From: DATLYB01 sp964502525
Lineage (GTDB): Bacteria > Bacteroidota > Bacteroidia > Chitinophagales > CAIOSU01
NCBI GenBank assembly: GCA_964502525.1
Contig: CAZCXH010000089.1
Coordinates: 1 to 19,551 of the forward strand
Direction of reading: 5' to 3'
Length of the DNA: 19,551 nt
In this document: positions 1 through 6,818 of the stretch, one piece after another
How the letters are laid out: each line of letters starts with the position of its first letter
Numbering within the stretch: position 1 is the first letter of the stretch
Notes under the pieces: generated by a model
What the model was told of the DNA's origin: nothing
The model's database searches: none
What the model saw: the letters and a program-made list of their open reading frames with translations, nothing else
Made by a program: the position numbers and the translations under genes

Positions 1-48
1 TTACGGGGAATTGCCTTTGAAAATTCCATCTAACTCCTGCCTTTAATC

Positions 49-93
49 CAGCCTCACCCCCGTCCTCCGGTCAGACCGGAGGAGTCCGGGCTG
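49..93. repeat. Strong hairpin / palindromic element
   Basis: The core at 63-83 is a palindrome with 10-base arms (TCCTCCGGTC and GACCGGAGGA) around a single A. An outer CAGCC (49-53) pairs with GGCTG (89-93), extending the stem past a bulge. On the plus strand a T-rich tract (about 94-103) follows, so it could be an intrinsic terminator for a plus-strand gene left of the window. On the minus strand no T tract follows, so it is a poor terminator for the ribosomal operon. Its shape also fits the dispersed palindromes common in Bacteroidetes genomes. Confidence 0.5.
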
Positions 94-139
94 ATTTCTT
101 TTTGAATGAAAAAGTTAGGCAGATTGTTTTGCCGCAGCC

Positions 140-355
140 GCGGTCTTTGAATTTGTTCTGGATAATGCCCGCTATCAGCACTGCCTTTTTCGTTGAAAAA
201 GCCGCCCAGAAACTAAATATCACCCTTTTGCTTTTCCCCTCTTATTCACCCAATCTGAACATCATTGAAAGGCTTTGGAAGTTTACCAAGAAAACTCCTG
301 TACGCAAAATATTACGAATCACCGGATAAATTGCACAGAGTTTTATTCCAGGCTT
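140..355 (+). pseudogene. Degenerate IS630-type transposase C-terminal fragment
   Basis: Three reading frames must be joined to recover a conserved IS630-family DDE transposase C-terminus. The first (about 143-190) gives FVLDNARYQHC, with the second catalytic Asp. The second (about 189-297) gives VEKAAQKLNI, then SPNLNIIERLWKF with the catalytic Glu. The third (about 298-355) gives LLYAKYYES. The first frame change lies at a run of T near 185-190, the second near 290-300. The N-terminal half with the first Asp is not seen, and no terminal inverted repeats were recognised. It is therefore a truncated, inactive remnant. It abuts the 3' end of rplQ (stop at 362-364), so insertion happened just downstream of the operon. 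Family assignment rests on the LDNARYQ and SPNLN-IERLWK motifs. Confidence 0.8.
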
Positions 356-361
356 TCTGTT

Positions 362-835
362 TTATTCAGCCGCTTCCGCCTTCACTTCAGCCGCCTCAGC
401 CTCTTTCTTTCTGCCTCTGCCCCTGCGGGTTTTCTTCGCTCCGGCAGGACGCGCCTTCTTTTCACCGAGCAGCAGCGGGTTGTAATCCACCAGCTCGATC
501 ATCGCCATCTCGGCCACATCACCCTTGCGGAAGCCGAGCTTGATGATGCGCGTGTAGCCACCGGGGCGTTGAGCAATCTTGTTGGCAACATCGCCAAAAA
601 GCTCTTTTACCGATTGCTTGTTCTGCAGATAGCTGAACACCACCCTGCGCGAGTGCGTTGAGTCCGTTTTGCTCTTGGTAAGCAGCGGCTCGATATATCT
701 CCTCAATGCCTTTGCCTTGGCCACCGTAGTGTTGATCCGCTTGTGGATGATCAGCGAGCTGGCAAGGTTGGAGAGCAGCGCCTTGCGGTGCTGGTAATCG
801 CGCCCGAGTTTATTGACTGTATTTCCGTGTCTCAT
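362..835 (-). CDS. rplQ: 50S ribosomal protein L17
   Basis: The 157-residue product matches L17, a protein of the large subunit near the peptide exit tunnel. It opens with MRHGNTVNKLGRDYQHRKAL, the diagnostic L17 N-terminus, and the core runs to about residue 125. The remaining 30 or so residues form a basic then Glu/Ala-rich tail (RRGRGRKKEAEAAE), longer than the roughly 120-residue minimal family form but typical of Bacteroidetes. It is the last gene of the operon, its usual place after rpoA. The 81-base spacer upstream holds a heptamer inverted array. No clear intrinsic terminator follows the stop; an IS630 remnant lies there instead. Confidence 0.97.
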   Translation of the reverse strand: MRHGNTVNKLGRDYQHRKALLSNLASSLIIHKRINTTVAKAKALRRYIEPLLTKSKTDSTHSRRVVFSYLQNKQSVKELFGDVANKIAQRPGGYTRIIKLGFRKGDVAEMAMIELVDYNPLLLGEKKARPAGAKKTRRGRGRKKEAEAAEVKAEAAE

Positions 836-846
836 TTCCTTAAAAA

Positions 847-917
847 GTTTACGGTTTACGGTTTACGGTTTACGGTTTTGTCTTTGATCTGTAAACCGTA
901 AACAGCAAACTGCAAAC
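847..917. repeat. Inverted tandem heptamer array, rpoA-rplQ spacer
   Basis: The left arm is four perfect GTTTACG heptamers (847-874). A 15-base spacer (875-889) follows. The right arm is four heptamers ending in AAAC: TGTAAAC, CGTAAAC, AGCAAAC and TGCAAAC (890-917). The right arm is the imperfect reverse complement of the left, so the rpoA-rplQ mRNA can form a stem of about 28 pairs. The last unit touches the first base of the rpoA stop codon. Confidence 0.9.
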
Positions 918-1912
918 TATTCTTCCGCTAATTGGTATTTCGAAATATCCATTCCGAATGTTAATCCCTTCTCGTTGATGAGCTGCTCGATTTCCACCAG
1001 CGACTTCTTTCCGAAGTTGCGGAACTTGAGCAACTCGTTGGTGTCATAGGTGACGAGGTCAGAGAGGTTGTTGATTTTTGCCGCCTTCAGGCAGTTGTAC
1101 GCGCGAACCGACAAATCCAGATCTTCAAGCGGGGTGTTCAGCACTTTGCGCATGTGCAGCACATGCTCGTCAACTACGTCTTCCTTGGCGGTGTCCAGCG
1201 TATCGAAGGTGATGTGCTCATCGGAAATGAGCATCAGGTGCTGGATGAGGATTTTTGACGCTTCTTTGATGGCTTCTTCCGGGTGGATGGTGCCGTCAGT
1301 GTCCACTTCGATGATAAGTTTTTCGTAATCTGTTTTCTGCTCCACGCGCGTGTTTTCGACATGATACCTGACGTTCTTGATGGGTGTGAAGATGGCGTCA
1401 ATTGAAACCACGTTAATCTGGTCGGATGACAGTTTATTTTCTTCAGCCGGCACATATCCCCTGCCCTTCCTAACAGTCAGCTCGATTTCGAGCTTAACGA
1501 ATGACTCCATGTGGCAGACCACGAGGTCAGGGTTCATCACGCTGAAGGAGTTCGTGTGCTTCTCTATTTCTCCCGCCTTGAACTCTTCCTTGTCCTTCAG
1601 TGAAATGAAAATCTTTTCTTCTTCAACATCATCTCCGCGCTCCTTTTTCAGCCTGACCTGCTTGAGGTTAAGGATGATTTCGGTCATATCCTCCTTGATT
1701 CCCTTGATGGTGGAAAATTCATGCTCGACCCCTTCTATTTTCACCGAAGTGATGGCGTAGCCTTCGAGCGATGACAGGAGCACCCTGCGCAGCGCGTTGC
1801 CGATGGTGACGCCAAAACCCGGCTCAAGGGGGCGGAACTCAAACAGACCTGCAAAGTCTGTGGCTTTCTGCATGATGATTTTGTCTGGTTTTTGGAACGT
1901 TAGGATTGCCAT
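917..1912 (-). CDS. rpoA: DNA-directed RNA polymerase subunit alpha
   Basis: The 331-residue product has the two-domain alpha organisation. The N-terminal dimerisation and assembly domain (about residues 1-235) contains the conserved GVTIGNALRRVLLSSLEGYA stretch. The C-terminal DNA- and activator-binding domain (about 255-325) shows DLSVRAYNCLKAAKI and FGKKSLVEIEQL. The dimer scaffolds beta and beta-prime, and its C-terminal domain contacts upstream promoter DNA and regulators. It sits between rpsD and rplQ as in the standard alpha operon. Spacers on both sides carry tandem heptamers. No key motif is missing. Confidence 0.98.
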   Translation of the reverse strand: MAILTFQKPDKIIMQKATDFAGLFEFRPLEPGFGVTIGNALRRVLLSSLEGYAITSVKIEGVEHEFSTIKGIKEDMTEIILNLKQVRLKKERGDDVEEEKIFISLKDKEEFKAGEIEKHTNSFSVMNPDLVVCHMESFVKLEIELTVRKGRGYVPAEENKLSSDQINVVSIDAIFTPIKNVRYHVENTRVEQKTDYEKLIIEVDTDGTIHPEEAIKEASKILIQHLMLISDEHITFDTLDTAKEDVVDEHVLHMRKVLNTPLEDLDLSVRAYNCLKAAKINNLSDLVTYDTNELLKFRNFGKKSLVEIEQLINEKGLTFGMDISKYQLAEE

Positions 1913-1921
1913 GGAATCAAA

Positions 1922-1949
1922 TTTTAGATTTTAGATGTTAGATGTTAGA
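1922..1949. repeat. Single-arm tandem heptamer array, rpsD-rpoA spacer
   Basis: Four contiguous heptamers, two TTTTAGA then two TGTTAGA, fill the part of the 58-base spacer next to the rpoA start codon. No inverted-complement partner was seen in the rest of the spacer (1950-1970). In the mRNA the units read TCTAACA and TCTAAAA, placing an unstructured A-rich stretch just ahead of the rpoA start. Confidence 0.85.
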
Positions 1950-1970
1950 AAGATTTATGATGACTCAATG

Positions 1971-2576
1971 TTACTTGGAATACAATTCAACGATCAACTG
2001 CTCCTGAATGGCTTCGGGAATATCTTCCCTCACCGGCAGGCTCACGAACTTGCCTTTCATCTCCGCTTCATCCCATACCAGCCAGTTGGTTTTTTTTGCA
2101 TGTTTTGAAAGGCTGTCGGTGATGGCCGGAAGACTTTTCGACCTTTCACGGATGCTCACCGTGTCGCCCGGGCGAAGGGTGAAAGAAGGAACATTAACCA
2201 CCTTATCGTTCACCATGATGTGTTTGTGCGACACCAGCTGGCGGGCAGCGCGCCTCGAAGAAGCAATGCCCAGCCTGTAAACCGTGTTGTCCAGCCTTGC
2301 TTCGAGCAGTTGCAGCAGGTTTTCACCCGTTACGCCTTTTTTGCTTGCCGCCTTTTTGAAGAGGTTGGCAAACTGCCTCTCGAGCAAGCCATAGGTGTAT
2401 TTGGCTTTTTGCTTTTCCTTGAGCTGCAAGCCGAATTCAGATAATGTTTTCCTTTTGCGCGACAATCCGTGCTGCCCCGGAGGGTGACTCTTCTTTTCAA
2501 ACGCCTTGTCGAAACCGAAGATGGCTTCTCCGAACTTGCGCGCTATTCTTGTTTCTGGACCTTTGTACCTTGCCAT
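1971..2576 (-). CDS. rpsD: 30S ribosomal protein S4
   Basis: The product is 201 residues, normal for S4, a primary 16S rRNA binder that nucleates 30S body assembly. It begins MARYKGPETRIARKFGE. The S4 RNA-binding fold lies at about residues 92-150 (RLDNTVYRLGIASSRRAARQ, then VNDKVVNVPS). The C-terminus IVELYSK is typical of the family. It lies 17 bases after rpsK, one of the few short spacers without a repeat array. In several bacteria S4 represses alpha-operon translation; no such site could be identified here. Confidence 0.98.
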   Translation of the reverse strand: MARYKGPETRIARKFGEAIFGFDKAFEKKSHPPGQHGLSRKRKTLSEFGLQLKEKQKAKYTYGLLERQFANLFKKAASKKGVTGENLLQLLEARLDNTVYRLGIASSRRAARQLVSHKHIMVNDKVVNVPSFTLRPGDTVSIRERSKSLPAITDSLSKHAKKTNWLVWDEAEMKGKFVSLPVREDIPEAIQEQLIVELYSK

Positions 2577-2593
2577 GTTTTTCTATGATGAAT

Positions 2594-2971
2594 TTATACT
2601 CTGCGTCTTTTCGGTGGGCGGCAACCGTTATGAGGAATCGGTGTTAAATCGCGGATGATCGTCACATCAATGCCTGCAGCATTGATGTTGCGGATTGCCG
2701 ATTCCCTTCCCGCTCCTGGCCCTTTCACCAGCACCGCTACCCTGCGCAAGCCCGCCTCATGCGCCTTCCTTGCAGCATCATCAGCCGCCACCTGCGCGGC
2801 ATACGGGGTGTTCTTCTTTGAACCCTTGAAGCCGCATTTTCCCGCTGACGACCACGAAATCGTTTGCCCCTGCAAGTTGGTGAAGGTGATGATGATATTA
2901 TTGAAACTTGCCTGGATATAAACTTTTCCTTCCGGGTCAACTTTCGGTCCTTTCTTTTTTGTTTTTGCCAT
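2594..2971 (-). CDS. rpsK: 30S ribosomal protein S11
   Basis: Starting at the ATG at 2971, the product is 125 residues and matches S11 of the 30S platform, which contacts the Shine-Dalgarno helix region. The conserved C-terminus NGCRPPKRRRV and the central GPGAGRESAIRNI are present. The frame stays open for 17 further codons upstream (to 3022), but that extension is simply the heptamer array read as protein, so the internal ATG giving MAKTKKKGPK is chosen. It follows rpsM across an 80-base spacer with an inverted heptamer array. Confidence 0.97.
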   Translation of the reverse strand: MAKTKKKGPKVDPEGKVYIQASFNNIIITFTNLQGQTISWSSAGKCGFKGSKKNTPYAAQVAADDAARKAHEAGLRRVAVLVKGPGAGRESAIRNINAAGIDVTIIRDLTPIPHNGCRPPKRRRV

Positions 2972-2980
2972 GTTTCTTTT

Positions 2981-3047
2981 TAGTTGATAGTTGATAGTTG
3001 ATAGTTGATAGTTCACGAACAACTACCAACGGACAACTATCAACGAG
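2981..3047. repeat. Inverted tandem heptamer array, rpsM-rpsK spacer
   Basis: The left arm is four perfect TAGTTGA heptamers plus a fifth degenerate unit, TAGTTCA (2981-3015). After four bases the right arm follows as four heptamers on a CAACNNN pattern: CAACTAC, CAACGGA, CAACTAT, CAACGAG (3020-3047). The arms are near reverse complements, and GTTC/GAAC closes a tight loop, so the mRNA can form a stem of about 28-30 pairs between the rpsM stop and the rpsK start. Confidence 0.9.
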
Positions 3048-3051
3048 TTGC

Positions 3052-3435
3052 CTATTTGCCGCTCGGTGCTTTTTTCTTTCCTGCCACCGTTTTTCTCTTT
3101 CCTTTTCTTGTTCTTGCGTTTGTTCTTGTCCTCTGTCCGCGCACAGGCAATCCTTTGCGGTGCCTCATGCCGCGGTAGGTGCCGATGTCGAGCAGCCGCT
3201 TGATGCTCATCTGCACTTCCGAGCGCAATGATCCTTCCACCTTGAAATCTTCATTGATCACTTTGCGAACGTTGTTGATGTTATCGTCCGTCCAGCTTTC
3301 CACCTTGATGTTTTCATCAACTCCCGCTTTGGAGCATATCTTGCGGGCAGAGCTTCTGCCAATACCGTAGATGTAGGTAAGGGCAATAGCGCCCCGCTTG
3401 TGCCTTGGTAAATCAACTCCTGCTATGCGTGCCAT
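3052..3435 (-). CDS. rpsM: 30S ribosomal protein S13
   Basis: The 127-residue product is S13, located in the 30S head, where it contacts S19 and the P-site tRNA and forms intersubunit bridges. It begins MARIAGVDLPRHKRG, contains the helix-two turns-helix segment around YGIGRSSARKIC, and has the conserved tail GLPVRGQRTRTNARTRKGK, followed by extra lysines. It lies between rpmJ and rpsK as in most Bacteroidetes. Both flanking spacers are about 80 bases and contain inverted tandem arrays. Confidence 0.98.
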   Translation of the reverse strand: MARIAGVDLPRHKRGAIALTYIYGIGRSSARKICSKAGVDENIKVESWTDDNINNVRKVINEDFKVEGSLRSEVQMSIKRLLDIGTYRGMRHRKGLPVRGQRTRTNARTRKGKRKTVAGKKKAPSGK

Positions 3436-3442
3436 GCTTCAG

Positions 3443-3524
3443 TTAATTGGTTTATTGGTTCATTGGTTTATTGGTCAACCGGTTTTTCCTGATTAACAGA
3501 TTAACCAAATCAACCAATTAACCT
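3443..3524. repeat. Inverted tandem octamer array, rpmJ-rpsM spacer
   Basis: This array uses an 8-base period instead of 7. The left arm reads TTAATTGG, TTTATTGG, TTCATTGG, TTTATTGG, TCAACCGG (3443-3482). The right arm reads GATTAACA, GATTAACC, AAATCAAC, CAATTAAC (3491-3522). The right arm is an imperfect complement of the left. It runs through the rpmJ stop codon (3518-3520), so the end of that gene forms part of the array. Confidence 0.85.
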
Positions 3525-3634
3525 TGCCTCTGTTTATAACGAGGATTTTTTTTGTTAATAATATAAAGCCTTCCCTTCCGCTTCACGATTTTGCAATCGG
3601 GACTCCTCTTTTTTATGGATGCTCTTACTTTCAT
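3518..3634 (-). CDS. rpmJ: 50S ribosomal protein L36
   Basis: This 38-residue small gene starts MKVRASIKKRSPDCK and ends NPRYKQRQG, the L36 signature. Only one cysteine remains (residue 14), so the four-ligand zinc ribbon of classical L36 is absent. This zinc-free form is usual in Bacteroidetes. L36 binds 23S rRNA domains late in 50S assembly. Its ATG lies one base after the infA stop, implying coupled translation. Its stop codon is embedded in the octamer array downstream. Confidence 0.96.
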   Translation of the reverse strand: MKVRASIKKRSPDCKIVKRKGRLYIINKKNPRYKQRQG

Positions 3635-3635
3635 T

Positions 3636-3854
3636 TTATTTATACCTGTATGTTATTCTTCCCTTTGATAAATCATAAGGCGACATTTCCACCGCCACCT
3701 TATCGCCCGGCAGGATTTTGATGTAATGCATCCTCATCTTGCCGGAAATATGCGCAACTATCTCATGTCCGTTTTCCAACTGCACACGGAACATTGCGTT
3801 TGACAATGCCTCCGTTATTGTTCCATCCTGTTTTATCAGTTCCTGCTTAGCCAT
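3636..3854 (-). CDS. infA: Translation initiation factor IF-1
   Basis: The product is 72 residues, the standard IF-1 length, forming a single S1-like OB fold that occupies the 30S A site during initiation. It begins MAKQELIKQDGTI and includes FRVQLENGHEIVAHISGKMR and the end DLSKGRITYRYK. The ATG at 3854 overlaps the map stop by one base (TGATG), and this decides the start over a TTG one codon upstream. rpmJ follows after one base. The map-infA-rpmJ order is conserved in Bacteroidetes. Confidence 0.97.
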   Translation of the reverse strand: MAKQELIKQDGTITEALSNAMFRVQLENGHEIVAHISGKMRMHYIKILPGDKVAVEMSPYDLSKGRITYRYK

Positions 3855-4681
3855 CAATTAGCTAAAATTTCCCGTTGAGTTATTACCGGTTTCAGGCATG
3901 GGTTTCTCGTCACCTCCGCCTCGATAAACGAGAACGTTGACAACAAATCAGCCTCTCTGTTTTTTCTCACGGCCACCATCAACTCATAATGCGCAGAAAG
4001 CGACTTGTCGTGAGTTCGTATCGTCCAGCCATCATCTTCCTGAACCACTTTCTGAGTGCCGATGTTCACCATCGGCTCAATGGCAATGACCAAGCCCTCC
4101 CTCATCAATGCTCCGGAGCCGCGCCTGCCGTAGTTGGGCACTTCCGGGTCTTCGTGCAACGTTTTTCCGATGCCATGACCCACCAACTCGCGCACCACAT
4201 GATACTTCCGCTCAAACTCAAGGTAGTGCTGAATGGCATAGCTGATATCGCCCACGCGGTTGCCTGCAACGGCTTTGTCAATGCCGGTGAACAACGCCTC
4301 CTTTGAAGCAATCAGCAGCTTCTCCGCCTCAGCGCTTGCACCCTCAAGCATCACCGTATAAGCCGTGTCGCTGAAGAAGCCGTTCTTTTTCACACCACAG
4401 TCAAGGGACACCACATCGCCTTCTTTCAATTCCTTGCTTGAAGGAAGCCCATGCACCACCTGCTCATTCACCGAAACGCAAAGGGTATAATTGTAGTTCT
4501 TATAACCTTTGAAAGCCGATTCGCCACCGTGGCTGTAAATAAATTCCTCAACCGCTTTATCAAGCGCCATAGTTGTGACTCCCGGCCTGATCAGCTTTGC
4601 CGCTTCCGCCAGAGCTTTTGAAACAAGTAAAGAACAATCTCTGATCAGCTCGATCTCCTCATTCGTCTTATAGTATATCAT
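3854..4681 (-). CDS. map: Methionine aminopeptidase, type I
   Basis: The product (275 residues) removes the initiator methionine from nascent proteins co-translationally. The five metal ligands of the pita-bread fold are visible: Asp94 (SLDCGV), Asp105 (FFSDTAYTV), His169 (LVGHGIGKTLHEDP), Glu202 (IAIEPM) and Glu233 (SAHYEL). The substrate-contacting His78 lies in VVHGLP. The C-terminus runs about 20 residues past the catalytic core. It is encoded between secY (3-base gap) and infA (1-base overlap), so its synthesis is tied to ribosome production. Confidence 0.97.
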   Translation of the reverse strand: MIYYKTNEEIELIRDCSLLVSKALAEAAKLIRPGVTTMALDKAVEEFIYSHGGESAFKGYKNYNYTLCVSVNEQVVHGLPSSKELKEGDVVSLDCGVKKNGFFSDTAYTVMLEGASAEAEKLLIASKEALFTGIDKAVAGNRVGDISYAIQHYLEFERKYHVVRELVGHGIGKTLHEDPEVPNYGRRGSGALMREGLVIAIEPMVNIGTQKVVQEDDGWTIRTHDKSLSAHYELMVAVRKNREADLLSTFSFIEAEVTRNPCLKPVITQREILAN

Positions 4682-4684
4682 GCG

Positions 4685-6022
4685 TCAGTAGGAGCTTCTG
4701 GCGCCCACTGCCTGCCTGCCTTTTATTCGTCCGGATTTCATCAACCCATCATAGTGACGCATCAACAGATGGCTTTCGATTTGCTGCAAAGTATCCAGTA
4801 TCACTGAAACAAGAATGAGCAATGACGTGCCGCCAAAGAAAATCGCAAACTGGCTGTTCACTCCTGATATTTGCGCAAAGGCAGGCAGTATCGCCACAAA
4901 CGCCAGGAAGATAGCTCCGGGCAGGGTGATCCTTGACATGACGGAATCAATGAACTCGGCAGTTTTCTTGCCCGGCTGCACTCCCGGAATAAATCCGTTG
5001 TTCTTCTTCAAATCATCAGCCCATTGCATCGGATTGACGATGATAGCTGTATAGAAATAGGTGAACAACACAACCAGAAAGAAATAAATGACATTGTACT
5101 GCCATGAATCATACCTGTTGAAATGGGCAAAAAATCCTGAAGCATCAGCCCCGGGGAAAAACTGCGCTACCGTTGCCGGCAAAAACATCAGCGCCTGCGC
5201 GAAGATGATGGGCATGACGCCTGCCGCATTCACCTTCAAAGGAAGGTACTGGCGAACACCGCCATATTGCTTGTTGCCGATAATTCTTTTCGCGTATTGC
5301 ACCGGGATTTTCCGTGTTGCCTGAACCAGCGCAATTACACCAATTACGATAGCGACAAGAATAGCAATTTCCATGAGAAAGGGGACGAATCCGCTGCCTT
5401 CCTGGCGGGAAATGAATTCGGCTGATAAGGCAAAAGGGAGATTTGCTATGATTCCAATCATGATAATGAGTGAAATCCCATTTCCTATTCCCTTGTCAGT
5501 GATCCTTTCCCCCAGCCACATCACAAAAATAGTTCCGGCTGTAAGCACCACCACCGTTGACAACCAGAACAGCGTCTGCGGGATGACGATGGCATCGCTG
5601 GCGATGTACTTCAGATTGATGACATAGCCGGAAGCCTGAGCCGCTGTGATGATCACCGTGAGATAGCGGGTGATTTGATTGATCTGCCTTCTTCCGCTTT
5701 CGCCTTCTTTCTGCAGTTTCTGAAAATAGGGGATGGCCAGTGTCAGCAACTGAATTGCGATGGATGCCGAGATATAGGGCATGATGCCGAGCGCAAAGAC
5801 CGAAGCGCGGGAAAACGCGCCACCGGCAAAAAGATTCACCAGCCCGAGTATTCCGCCAGATCCCTGCTCCTCAAGGGCGGCAAGGCTTTGCGGGTTGATG
5901 CCGGGCAGCACGATATAGGATCCCACCCGGTACATCAGGATGAATCCGAGCGTGGACAGAATCCTAAGACGGAGGTCTTCAATCTGCCATATGTTTTTCA
6001 GTGTCGTGATAAATCCTTTCAT
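4685..6022 (-). CDS. secY: Protein translocase subunit SecY
   Basis: The 445-residue, strongly hydrophobic product has about ten membrane segments, as expected for the channel subunit of the SecYEG translocon. It opens with a cytoplasmic helix (MKGFITTLKNIWQIEDLRLR) and a first membrane segment. It contains the SecY signatures YRVGSYIVLPGINP, GIGNGISLIIMIGI and QYGGVRQYLPLKVNAAGVMP. The tail ends QAVGARSSY. Its ATG overlaps the rplO stop in TAATG, giving likely coupling. Insertion of nascent membrane proteins and secretion depend on it. Confidence 0.98.
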   Translation of the reverse strand: MKGFITTLKNIWQIEDLRLRILSTLGFILMYRVGSYIVLPGINPQSLAALEEQGSGGILGLVNLFAGGAFSRASVFALGIMPYISASIAIQLLTLAIPYFQKLQKEGESGRRQINQITRYLTVIITAAQASGYVINLKYIASDAIVIPQTLFWLSTVVVLTAGTIFVMWLGERITDKGIGNGISLIIMIGIIANLPFALSAEFISRQEGSGFVPFLMEIAILVAIVIGVIALVQATRKIPVQYAKRIIGNKQYGGVRQYLPLKVNAAGVMPIIFAQALMFLPATVAQFFPGADASGFFAHFNRYDSWQYNVIYFFLVVLFTYFYTAIIVNPMQWADDLKKNNGFIPGVQPGKKTAEFIDSVMSRITLPGAIFLAFVAILPAFAQISGVNSQFAIFFGGTSLLILVSVILDTLQQIESHLLMRHYDGLMKSGRIKGRQAVGARSSY

Positions 6023-6474
6023 TACTTAGCTAAGTTGACTTTGCCTCCTGATTTTTCGATGGCTTCCTTTGCCGAAGCGCTGAAGGCATGCGCCTCAAAC
6101 TCCAATTTAGATTTTAATTCACCCCTGCCGAGAATCTTGAGCCGGGACGAGTTGCTGATGATACCCAGTTTCTTCAATGTTTCCAAATCTACCTTCTTCA
6201 TTTTATGCTTATCAATCAGCTTTTGCAAGCTGTCGAGGTTAATAACCTTGTACTCCACCCTGAAAATATTTTTGAATCCCGTCTTTGGAATCCTTCTCTG
6301 CAAAGGCATCTGACCGCCTTCGTAACCAATCTTCCGCTTGTAGCCAGAGCGTGATTGCGCTCCTTTATGCCCCTTGGTGGACGTGCCGCCCCTTCCGGAG
6401 CCTTGCCCTCTTCCGAGGCGCTTCACATTGCGCTTCACCGAGCCGGGTGCCGGCTTTAAGTTTGACAAATCCAT
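6022..6474 (-). CDS. rplO: 50S ribosomal protein L15
   Basis: The product is 150 residues and matches L15, a late-assembling 50S protein. The Gly/Arg-rich N-terminus is evident (MDLSNLKPAPGSVKRNVKRL, then GRGQGSGRGGTSTKGHKGAQ), followed by GYKRKIGYEGGQMPLQRRIP. The C-terminal part AHAFSASAKEAIEKSGGKV is the usual L15 ending. It precedes secY with a TAATG overlap and follows rpmD across the longest spacer in the operon (161 bases), which carries a repeat array. Confidence 0.98.
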   Translation of the reverse strand: MDLSNLKPAPGSVKRNVKRLGRGQGSGRGGTSTKGHKGAQSRSGYKRKIGYEGGQMPLQRRIPKTGFKNIFRVEYKVINLDSLQKLIDKHKMKKVDLETLKKLGIISNSSRLKILGRGELKSKLEFEAHAFSASAKEAIEKSGGKVNLAK

Positions 6475-6513
6475 CTTTCTTTAATTGGAATTAGTACTTG
6501 TTTTTTGAGAAAA

Positions 6514-6620
6514 AGGCAAAATGCAATAGGCAAAGGGCAAATTTTTATTCCGTATTTGCTCTTTATATTTCACTTCTTTCATTATCAACTTCATTTGCCT
6601 TTTGCTTTTTGCCATTTGCC
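6514..6620. repeat. Inverted tandem heptamer array with long loop, rpmD-rplO spacer
   Basis: The left arm is four heptamers: AGGCAAA, ATGCAAT, AGGCAAA, GGGCAAA (6514-6541). The right arm is four: ATTTGCC, TTTTGCT, TTTTGCC, ATTTGCC (6593-6620). The arms are near reverse complements separated by a 51-base interval, longer than in the other arrays. The remainder of the 161-base spacer (6475-6635) shows no gene. Confidence 0.85.
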
Positions 6621-6635
6621 TTTTCAACAAGAGCA

Positions 6636-6815
6636 TCATGCTTTTTCTACTTTAACCAAATGACTGACCTTGCGAATCATTCCATCCACTTGTGGCGACT
6701 GATTCACCTCAACCGTTTGTTGCATTCTCGTTATGCCCAGCGCTTTCAAGGTCGCCTTCTGCTTCGGCAGGCTCTTGATGCTGCTTTTAACCTGTGTTAC
6801 TTTCAGCTTCGCCAT
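6636..6815 (-). CDS. rpmD: 50S ribosomal protein L30
   Basis: This 59-residue small gene begins MAKLKVTQVKSSIKSLPKQK and ends VSHLVKVEKA, clearly an L30 of the short bacterial type. The ALGITRMQQTVE segment is the conserved core. L30 is a peripheral 50S protein binding 23S rRNA. Its ATG at 6815 is three bases after the rpsE stop (TAGAAAATG), so the two are probably coupled. The location between rpsE and rplO is the standard spc order. Confidence 0.96.
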   Translation of the reverse strand: MAKLKVTQVKSSIKSLPKQKATLKALGITRMQQTVEVNQSPQVDGMIRKVSHLVKVEKA

Positions 6816-6818
6816 TTT

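Noticed and set aside
49..93. Hairpin as the terminator of the rplW-rplQ operon
   Set aside because: In the direction of the operon no T tract follows, and it lies about 270 bases past the rplQ stop, beyond the IS630 remnant.
2594..3022. Longer S11 starting at 3022
   Set aside because: The 17 extra residues are the heptamer array translated. The S11 family starts at the internal ATG (2971), with MAKTKKKG.
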